Source: Klebsormidium nitens (lineage: Eukaryota; Streptophyta; Klebsormidiophyceae; Klebsormidiales; Klebsormidiaceae). Taken from it: a stretch of 64,000 nucleotides of DNA. The notes under the pieces are model-generated. The model did no database searches. It worked only from the letters and a program-made list of their open reading frames with translations, and was not told the DNA's origin. The stretch is taken from the NCBI GenBank assembly GCA_000708835.1, contig DF237264.1, positions 1 through 64,000 of the forward strand. The letters run 5' to 3'. Shown here piece after piece: positions 56,101 to 64,000 of this stretch (positions are counted from its first letter, which is position 1; the number at the start of each line of letters is the position of its first letter). Position numbers and translations under genes: made by a program.

Positions 56101-59100
56101 AATCGGTAGGTGCGCCCATTTAAGCGGACAAGACGTTGCGACTCATAGTCGTTTCACAAGAGACGACATGATTAGGGCTCAATAGAGGGAGCGGCTCTCC
56201 TTGTCGAAAGTCTTCGTCACATGTTTGGGGAAGTTCGCAGACGACACTGACAAAGCGAGAAGAGAACATCTGGCCGAGGGTGTCTGCAGAAGCGGGTGCC
56301 GCTCAGGTGGCCCAAACCGCAAAAGTGTTTCAGTTTTGACTTGGGAACACAACGTGGAAGACGCTAAGGTGACGTCAGTTGAAGCTGAGATGGCGTTGGC
56401 ACGAAAGGCGCAGTGGCCTAGAGGAGTATAAACAAGTCTCCAGCTTCCGTTAGCACGTGCAGACGCTGCCCGTCTGCTGCTGAACGAAACTCAACGTTCA
56501 GAAAATTACAGATTACCCGCAGTCATCTCTGGAGCGACACATCCCCATATTTGCCGGTCAAGCTGCTCAAGAGCACACTCACCTCCGTAACTCAAGCCAT
56601 GATAAATCGAAGTGATTTGCGTGATTTGAACAGATTGTTTGTTTCATACATAAAAGAGTCGCGAAACGCCCTGTACTCACCAACGGTGAAGAAGGTGCTG
56701 AGTAATGCGACAGGGGCAGGCGCTTCCGGGGCGGGGTAAAAGGCGACCGTCACCCTGTGGTAGCCGTCTGACAGGTCGCCCGGCTGGGAAACCGCCTGGG
56801 TGCCTCCGCACGCCTCGGGGGTTCCGTCGTCGATCTTGGAAAAAGATGCAATCAACGAGAATTTGAGACGGGTCAAGGCCACACAAAAAGTGAGAACGAT
56901 GCACGCGCAATCAGTCTCGTTCTCGATCAGCGCGTCGCGGTAACGGATTGAGCTTGCGCTTTTATATTTGAGCGAAGGCTAGATCACCCCCTGCGCTGTA
57001 CGATGTCTCGATTCCGTGTCAGGACATTTGTTGCACAAGCACAAATTGCATCCTCCGTTTCTGCAATTGTACGCGCAAACCGCACCCTCCGGTGCTCCAA
57101 AACGTACGCCATTTTCTGTCACCATTCCATCGTTCAGAGAGTGGAATCTCCTTTGCCCGCTACGTTCGCACTAAAAGGTTACCACGTGCCATCGCCTCAC
57201 CTGGCACAGAGCCGTGCACGTGGGCCCGCAGAGGTCTGCCGTAGCTCCGGTGAGCTGATAGGGTATGGTCACCTTGGCATCGTTCGTAAAGTCCTTCGCT
57301 TTAGGCACCTGCAAAGGTCGAAGAGTAAACACGAAAGCGGAACTTCATGCTTCGCGACTTTGCATCCTTGCAAGCATTCAAACGGTCGTGAGAAGAGCAC
57401 TTCCGTTTCAAAGGATCGCAGAGGAGATTTGAGTGAGCTGGATAGAAGGGCTTTTTATTGTGAATCGAATGAAAGCTCGTCCACATCTTCTTCTCAGATT
57501 CTCGCTCTTAAAGCGCTGAACGACGGCAGAGACCTGTAGGATCGTTTTTCCGTTGCACAGATTCGCGGTCTGACGAGACTGTGCAAGAATTAGTGACTGA
57601 GCCTCGAGCCCGTCTCTACACTACGGAGCCCACATCAAGTTCTCACCTGAAGAACGCCACCAAAGTTCTGGGGCGTCGGACTGTTAAACTCGGCCGCAAA
57701 CTCGGCAGAACCGGGTATGGACTCCAGGTATTTCACCGTCCTCAAAAGCTGGGAGGATTCGGCCGGTTGGAACTCTCCGGGCAGACCCGGAACGCTTATC
57801 GTGTTCGTGGTGCTCGGGCTGACGACGTTCGAAGCGGGGACCTCGGTCGGAACGACGACCGGGGGCTGCGTGACGACGTCAGCCGGGGTGGGCACGGGCG
57901 TCAAGGGTGACGTCAGCAAGGCGACGGTGGGCTTGGGAGTAGAAACCGGGGCGGGGGTAACTAGAGTGGGGGACGGCGTCTTGGGCGAGACCGTCACGGT
58001 GGGAATCGGCGAGAGCGAGGGAACCGGAGAGATCGAAGTGACTGGAGTGCTGGTAGGGCTCGTAGACAGAGTAGTAACCGGGGTTTCGGTAACCAGGACC
58101 GACTGAGAGCTCATCGGGGTTTGGGTGGTTTCAGGAACCTCGGTCGTGACCGGGGTTTGCGTCGTAAGTGGAGGCTGACTAGTTTCTGGGGTTTCTGTTG
58201 TTGATGGGGTCTGCGTTGTGACCGGAGATTGGGTTGTCTCCGGGGACTCCGTAACGAGCGGGGTTTGGGTTGTAACCGGCAACTGGGTTGGGGCTGCGGT
58301 TACGACTGGGTTCTCAGTTCCCAGCGGGGTTTGGGTGTTAACCGGAGGATCGGTCGTGGTTAGGGTCTGGGTTGTGACCGGGGTCTGCGTGAAGACTGGG
58401 GATTGGGTTGTAACCAACGTCTGGGTTGCTTCCGGAGGTTGCGTAACAACCACTGGCAGGGTTTGCGTTGTAACCGGCACCGGGGTTGAGATTGGGGTTG
58501 CGGTTTCAACCGGGGACTGGGATCCAAGCGGGGTTTGACTGATAACGGGGGTTTGGGTTGTGACCGGCGCTTGGGTTGAGATCGGGGCTTGAGACCCAGT
58601 CGGGGTTTGGGTTAAAGCCGGGGTTTGGGTTGTTTCTGGGGCTTGCGTAACCGTCATTTGAGATGATACCGGCCCTTGGGTTAAGATCGGGGCTGGGGTT
58701 AAGACTGGGGGCTGAGACCCAGTCGGGGTTTGGGTTAAATCCGGAGTTTGAGTTGTTTCTGGGGCTTGAGTAACCGTCGATTGGGATGAGACCGGAAGTG
58801 GGGTTTCTATCGGGGCCGAGGTTGCGAATGGGGGCTGAGATCCGACCGCGGTTTGGGTGTTAACCGGGGGCTGGGTTATGGTCAGCGTTTGGTCGAAAAC
58901 TGGGCCCTGCGTCGTGCCTACTCCCGTCGGGACTGGAACTGCAGCTGTTTGCCCCGGTTCAGGGGTCCCAACCGGTGCTGACGTCACTTGGGTAGTCATG
59001 CCCGGAGCGGTCCCCACCGGTGCTGACGTCACCTGGGCAGGAGCACCGGTGCTTTCAATCGGCGAGCTGGGAGCGGGCGTCGCATCGACCGTAACAAGAG

Positions 59101-59541
59101 TCCCGTCAGAAGGGGGGCCCCCCATCAGCTGGACAACATCTGTTGGCCGGTTAGTACTTATAACGACCGGAATGTCCGGGTTTTGCGGGGGGGTGGTTGG
59201 AAGACCGGTGACAGCGCCCGCAGGGAGAGAAGATGCGGTCGGCGGAAGAGTGGTTTCGGTTAGAGGAAGAGTAGTCGGGTTAGGGGTAAGCGACTCGGTT
59301 GTGACCGGGAGCGAGCCGGTTGGGACCGGGGCGGTGTTTGCTGAACCTGGGGCAGTTGTACCGGGCTCGACGTCAGAAGAGACCGAGGGAACGGTTGGGG
59401 GGTTGGGGGACGTGGTTTCAACCGGGGGCTGCGTGGTGACGTCAGCCAGGGTGGGAACCGGGAGTTGCGTGGCCACGTTTGACGTCAGCAGGAAGGCGGT
59501 GGGCTTGGGCATGGGCGCCGGCGCCGGCGCCGGGGCTGTAT
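47134..59541 (-). CDS. Mucin-like/Ig-like/polytopic membrane surface protein, copy B (first exon not found), possibly TRP-like
   Basis: Exons: 57647-59541, 57201-57308, 56681-56834, 55709-56016, 55089-55209, 54477-54657, 53811-53968, 53079-53188, 51519-52054, 51060-51262, 50672-50772, 49441-50115, 48691-48804, 48141-48337, 47134-47206. With one base from an upstream exon they form 1645 in-frame codons without a break. Order: a roughly 600-residue Thr/Pro mucin region of TTQTP-type repeats; a Cys-containing Ig-like module with 'GDLSDGYHRVTVAF' and 'STFFTVG'; two Big-like repeats; a hydrophobic segment; an N-G-T glycosylated loop; about seven further membrane helices with a 225-residue cytoplasmic insert containing 'LFRAKYGYFYADYSGRP'. 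The membrane part resembles TRP-like channels (tentative). The long O-glycosylatable stalk suggests surface adhesion or mechanosensing. The acceptor at 59543-59542 needs an upstream start exon, which I cannot place. The intron after 55709-56016 begins with GC. Confidence 0.75.
52400..53188 (-). repeat. Donor-side array at copy B exon 53079-53188
   Basis: The exon's 3' edge with its donor (plus-strand anchor CAATGAACAAGCTCG at 53078) recurs downstream in gene orientation at about 52970, 52868 and 52771 (periods 108, 102, 97). The intronic word CTCGTGTA(C/A)C or similar continues the series near 52537 and 52417. The unit at 52970 retains TCATT/GTCAGT, a usable donor. Copy A has no such array at its matching exon. 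Confidence 0.8.
54870..55047. mobile_element. MITE copy 2, telomere-like core
   Basis: This is the second copy of the 12.9-kb element, in the same core orientation. The ends CTTCAATTTAGCAATAGTAA (54870) and the complement of ACTATTCCTAAATTCAAG (to 55047) form imperfect terminal inverted repeats. The core from CAGCCTGGGACGGGTAGGGT to GGTGCGGAGCGGGT is nearly identical to copy 1. It lies in the intron between copy B exons 55089-55209 and 54477-54657. Confidence 0.75.
57647..59541 (-). repeat. Mucin-type Thr/Pro repeat exon
   Basis: Within copy B, the stretch is dominated by loosely repeated TTQTP, TTETP, SQ and PV units in about 12-codon steps. A separate long direct duplication brackets it: the segment encoding 'PKPTAFLLTSNVATQ' near 59512 matches 'PKPTVALLTSPLTP' near 57940, and each is followed by an ADV-TQPPV motif. 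Long open frames on the opposite strand are by-products of the repeat. Confidence 0.85.
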
Positions 59542-59975
59542 CTAGAGTGGGCGAGGAAATGGGGAAACAGCGTCTTAGGCGAGGCCTTCATGGATGAACT
59601 GGGTGGAAGCGAGGCGATTGGGGAGACAGAATTGCTGACCGGGGCACGTGTGGGGCTTTGATCGGAAGATACTGGATTCACCATCTTTGCTTTCGTCAGG
59701 CAATAATACTGCGTCTTGGTGATTTTAATGTATGCTTCTTTGCGTCGTGGATGCTCCCTGTCTGGGATACCACTGATTAGAACAAGCAGGCCGCACTCGT
59801 TTGGGGACGAGTCCGAAGAAGAGAACAGGAGCACGAGCTTTCGAGAAGGATTCAGATCACCGGTGAAACAGCTAGAAGTGCGGGGCTGAGACACGCTCTT
59901 GATCAAGATTATTTACAGTGAGCGGAGTGTTAAACCAACTGCCTAGGAAACCCTTTCTTCAGTTTGAGCATACGG
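59542..59975 (-). other. Gap between mannosyltransferase stop and copy B acceptor
   Basis: Only 434 bp separate the two same-strand genes, yet the copy B start exon and promoter should be here. An ATG at 59684 opens a Ser/Pro-rich frame similar in composition to the mucin exon, but no donor of the right phase is convincing. The start of copy B remains unresolved. Confidence 0.4.
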
Positions 59976-62619
59976 TTAATCAATCATTTTCGGCGACCAC
60001 AAGGCGCGGGCTGCCTCACCGTTGGCCTGGAGCAGCTTTCTCGCAGTCGCCAGACTGACGGAAGTGAATTCGTCCTCGGAGGCGCGTTTCAGGGTATAAT
60101 CCACGGCAGCCTGGAGTTGCGCAAATGTTTCCTCGAAAGCGGAGAACGGATCGGGAGCAACGATAACGTCAGCACCAGTGAGGTCAAGGCAGGAGACGGG
60201 CTCGCCGTTGATCGTGGCGGGGGGGAGCGGGACTGCGGTGAACCTGGGGGAGGGAAAGTGGAGTCCTGTTATGAGATCAAGAAGGTACGAGGCTGCTTCG
60301 TGAAAACCAAGGCTCGCAGGAAGGTATCGAAGTGTGATCGTTTGAATGGTTCTCGTCTGCAAGTTGGCATTTGGAAATGATTGACGCAACAAGTGGAAAA
60401 GCTCGGGCGAATCTTGCAGCCGACAGGATGCAAAGTATATGTACGAAGCATGCCATCGCAACGAACGAATGCTTCACCTCTTTGGAAAGGTGAAACCAGT
60501 AAATCCGAAGAACACCTTCTGAAACGCTCTGTAGATTTGAGGCCCAAGGGGAAAAAAGGGAAGAGAAAATAGCATTTGAGAAATAGGTCAAAATTGAGTG
60601 CGTCAATCATCCTGGAATAGTTTTTGTCTTTCGATCCATCTCACGCTACAGCTCAAAGTTAGACATAGAACCGGGCCCGAAGATTGTCCAGGAAGCTGAC
60701 CCACGGACACGTGGCTCACCCCTTGCCAGCTGGCACCGATTTCATTGTCTGCCACGTGACGGCCGCCCCGTGCTTGAGCGAGTTGTGGTGCAGAAACAGC
60801 GGCGCCCCGTCGGGGTCGTGCTGCACCATGGTGTGCCCGCAGAATCCGCCGGAATCCGTTTCCGCGCCCGCGGCGGCCACCGGCGTCCCGACCATGGCGA
60901 ACGGCGTTCCGGTCGCTCGGAACGCCAGGCGGAACGCCTCCTTGTCGCCGTTGACCAGCTTCTGGAACGGGGGATCCTTCGCGAGGAAAAACGCCAGGTT
61001 GAGAGCCCCCCAGGCGCGGCGTTTATCTACGAGGATCTGCCCCGATTCCTGCTCTTGCCCCCCGGGGGACACCCCCAGGATCGACCAGATCGGGTTTGCG
61101 GTGGCGGTCTGCCAGAAGTCCGGCCAGAAGAGTGCGCCGGAGGTCTGGTACTGGGCGGAACGGAAGAGGGCAGCGGGGTTGGCCACGGGAATGTTGTCGG
61201 CGTCTAGGAAGAGGACCTCCTCGAACGCCGAATGCAGGATTGCAAGAGGTTTCACCTGCAAAAGAAAGGGGAGAGTCTCAATAGGAAAGTTCTTTAGGTT
61301 TTTTGTTTTTTTAAAGAACTAACTTGCATGTGTTTAGGTACTTTTCAAATATCTTGTATGTAAGGGTGTATCAAAAGAGAAAGATGCAGCTGTCAACTTT
61401 GGCTGGAGACTTTGGTTACGATGCACAAGCGGGCCGCAATTGAAGCTCAAGAAAAAATGTGGTCAGGGTTTTAGATCAGAGTGTAAAAATGGTAGTTTAA
61501 GAAGGTCGAAAGAGCAAGATTGCAAAGGGCAAAAGGCTATCCCACCTGGAATGCGCGCTCCCCTTGGCTTGTGACCATGCTCCGAAGATCGTCGTCAGAG
61601 GCATAGTTGGCCACGTTTTTGACTACAAGCTTGACGTACGTGGCCAACAGGGAGCTCACGATGTCAGAAGTGACCTCACCAGGGTACCATAACTGCAGGA
61701 AGGTGCAAGCAGAGCAGGATTGTGGACTCCAACGCAAGGGGCCGATACAACGATCTCTGAGGGAAGGGGGAGGATAAATGAGGTTCTAGAGTGGGGAGAA
61801 TATGTCAGATCCCCCAAGGCAAGGGGTTGATTCAAGTGATCCGTGAAAGACGGCTGAGGACACACATCACATAGAAAGGGAGGAAGGATGATGGATCTCG
61901 AAGTCTGTGGGGGCACAAGAGATCTGTGAGATCGAGGAAAAGGGAAACACCAGAGGCCTTCCAGTAGAGAGAACGGACTGGTATTTCCCAAAGGGAGCCC
62001 AGAAGAGTACAGCTTCCAAAGACGCCCAGAGGGGGGAGAGGATGGAAGGTAGTTTTAAAAAGAAAGGTTTCCAAGACGAAGCTGGCTCGGGGGCGTGTAA
62101 AAGAGGAACAGCTGCAAAGACGGCCGCACTTTTCATCCTTGAAACATGTGTGCGTAGAATCATGCATTGGGTTATAATAACAAGCTAGTCTTCAGGTGCT
62201 CCCAAGTCGAGAGGCGCAGGGATCGGAGGTTCATAAATATGCAAGAAAGGGAACATATATATTCGAGAATGAAAGCAAAAACGCACCTCCACAGGCAGCG
62301 TAAACCCTTGTGACTGGAGCGTCGTCAGCAGCACCGGCACGTTTACCAGATCCAGCTTGGTCGCCGTAATCACCAGTCCCCGCCCTGCAAACCGTTCCGA
62401 GGGGTACTCTGGAGTCTGGGCGACGGCGGCCTTCCAGGCTGCTGTGAGGGCTGCCGACTCGCTGGAAAGTGCAGCCCAGTGGGGGGAGGAAAGAGCGTGG
62501 AAGTTGCAGTCGATATACTGTTCGCTGGGAATGCAGAGAGCGGTGCTGTGGCGGGGTGCAAAGGCAATGCACAGAAGCGCCAGGGAAAAGGAGGCAAATC
62601 GCGCCAGAGATGCAGCCAT
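59976..62619 (-). CDS. MNN1/MNN2-type alpha-mannosyltransferase
   Basis: There are four exons: 62287-62619 (ATG at 62619), 61546-61692, 60720-61255 and 59976-60243 (TAA at 59976). Phases match exactly, giving 427 aa. The N-terminus is a hydrophobic signal or signal-anchor (about residues 3-27), placing the enzyme in the Golgi lumen. The Mannosyl_trans3 family order is visible: 'FAGRGLVITATKLDLVNVPV' with 'GFTLPVE'; 'ASDDDLRSMV'; 'HSAFEEVLFLDADNIPV' with the metal/GDP-mannose binding DAD at 178-180; 'GALFWPDFW'; 'EQESGQILVDKRRAWGAL'; 'GDKEAFRLAFRATGTPF'; and 'GGFCGHTMVQHDPDG...LFLHHN'. By family it transfers mannose from GDP-mannose onto protein or cell-wall mannan side chains. The exact linkage (alpha-1,2 or alpha-1,3) cannot be read. 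It lies just upstream of copy B on the same strand. Confidence 0.88.
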
Positions 62620-64000
62620 CACCTGCGAAAGTAGTGGAAGCTTTCTGGGGCCTTGGGGTGATAAATTTTCTTGATCACGGTTTGTGAGGCGAAGTAGACC
62701 GTCGCTTGCAGGCCGGGAGGCTAACTCGAACAGATTGCTTCTCAGCCATTCAAGCATGAACACGCTTTTGATCGATTTGAACTTCCATTGAAGAATCTCT
62801 CAAAGTTCATTGTTTTTTCTTGCAAGAGACGCCAGAGTCTGCATTTGGACGATCAGTTCAAAACCAAAGAGGACCTTTTTCAGCTCGGCGGTCCAAGACT
62901 TGGCAGCCCACCAGATCACAAAGTCGAAACTGGTCGAAGTTATTTTCTGCCCACCCGAGAGCCTGCTTCGAGTCGACTTATGTATGAGCTATCTCTTGCT
63001 AAGATAGCCAAATTCTTCCGTCCCTTGATCTCGCCTCACAAAGGGACAATCTGTGTTGACCGAACACATTTGTGAGGGTAGTTCAAACACGATGGAACAT
63101 GGGTTTTCATAAATGCCCGTGATGCAGCCACATGACACGAGAAAATTACAAACAGTCACTTCCAGGTTTGTGGGCCAGAACTGCGCCTTGATTCAAGGGA
63201 TCCCAGTTACGTGATTAGACCGTGCCCACCTTGTCAAGCAATGCTTTGACTATCATCTACTCAATGAGAGCGACTGGAGTCCGCTTAGGCGGACCTGCTT
63301 TTGTGAAAGCAGCATGATTGGTCCTCTTCTTGACTCCGAGAACTCTATATCTCGATTTGCGTTCTCTGAGACTCCTCTTCTTGACTTTTGGAAGATAAAT
63401 GCACACAAGTAGTCAAAAAGGATCTACAGGCAGGGCTTTTTTGGGCGTGTCTGGGCGTTCAAGAGCTTTTCTTGTAGCTTTCATCCCCAAGAAATCCTCT
63501 GGTCGAACAAAGTCTTCAATATTGCGGGCCCAAGAAGAAGCCCCACAGTGAGTTTGATGAAGCAACTGTGATGGTGTGAGAATCTTCACAGCCACCGAAC
63601 GGTCTGTAGCCCGCCCCCATTGATATCGAGCAGACCTGTAGGATTTGTGCTTGAAGAAAGCACAAAAATGATTGCAGTATCTGTTTCTCAGATCACAAAA
63701 CCAAACCCATGCTTCACCTGCATAATAACTTTGATATGTGCCAGAGAAAGTTCCTCTTGTACTTGGTCTCTTGAACATTTGTGCAAAACGTTTGGCTATC
63801 CGATCAGACTTGCGGGCTTCTGTTCTATATAGAAACAGCTGAAATAAGCAAGTATCTTCACAAAAGATGCTGAAAGGAAAGGAATGTTGTCAGGGATCCC
63901 CCCTCACAGCATCAATTAATCTTGACGTTTGAGTCGCAAGGCGAAGAGATGAAAAGTTCTTTGTTGACGATTCAACGTATTTTTTAGGATCTTGCTCCAC
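62620..64000. other. Upstream of mannosyltransferase, no gene recognised
   Basis: No exon is supported here. A minus-strand open frame at 63413-63778 has no initiator context or splice partners. Its promoter content for the mannosyltransferase could not be read. Confidence 0.45.

Noticed and set aside
58857-59597. 246-codon plus-strand open frame opposite the mucin exon, with others nearby
   Set aside because: Its Val/Gly/Thr-rich sequence is the antisense of the Thr/Pro repeats, and the minus-strand frame is the one linked by splice sites.
63413-63778. 121-codon minus-strand open frame with an Arg/Lys-rich end vaguely like a recombinase segment
   Set aside because: The similarity is too short and unspecific, and no neighbouring transposon features are visible.

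Overview
The window is nuclear DNA from an intron-rich, moderately GC-rich eukaryote of the green lineage. The best guess is a streptophyte alga such as a Klebsormidium-like charophyte. This rests on a plant-type squalene epoxidase, an orthologue of the plant exine protein DEX1, and plant telo-box motifs (AAACCCTAA) in a promoter region. The species is an inference. No RNA genes or prokaryotic elements were found.

Layout: (1) 1-10157, + strand: 3' part of a large multi-exon surface/membrane protein (copy A: Ig-like repeats plus a polytopic, possibly TRP-like, membrane domain). (2) 10158-12285: intergenic, with an assembly gap at 10685-11340. (3) 12286-14247, - strand: small secreted protein. 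(4) 16.3-18.9 kb, + strand: PH-like gene embedded in tandem exon-fragment arrays. (5) 20210-30267, - strand: DEX1 (11 exons, 1023 aa). (6) 30268-30977: divergent promoter region with three telo boxes. (7) 30978-38724, + strand: squalene epoxidase (11 exons, 540 aa). (8) 40408-43906, - strand: type II membrane PC-esterase/SGNH-like protein (608 aa). (9) 43.9-47.1 kb: non-coding, with a TIR-bounded repeat element. (10) 47134-59541, - strand: copy B, the inverted paralogue of (1), with a 600+ residue Thr/Pro mucin-like region. (11) 59976-62619, - strand: MNN1/MNN2-type alpha-mannosyltransferase (427 aa). (12) 62620-64000: nothing recognised.

Exon boundaries were read from GT/GC...AG signals. For DEX1, squalene epoxidase, the mannosyltransferase, the esterase and copy B, the summed exon lengths are an exact multiple of three with matching phases at every junction, which supports these models. 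Several genes fit a secretory/cell-surface theme (DEX1, mannosyltransferase, esterase, mucin-like adhesin), and squalene epoxidase supplies sterols, but nothing shows that they are co-regulated.

The most unusual signal is structural. In at least four unrelated genes, exon edges with their splice sites have been tandemly duplicated in units of about 100-230 bp (often 145-170 bp). This leaves rows of partial, splice-site-bearing decoy exons upstream (acceptor side) or downstream (donor side) of the true exon. The arrays differ between paralogues A and B, so they arose after that duplication.
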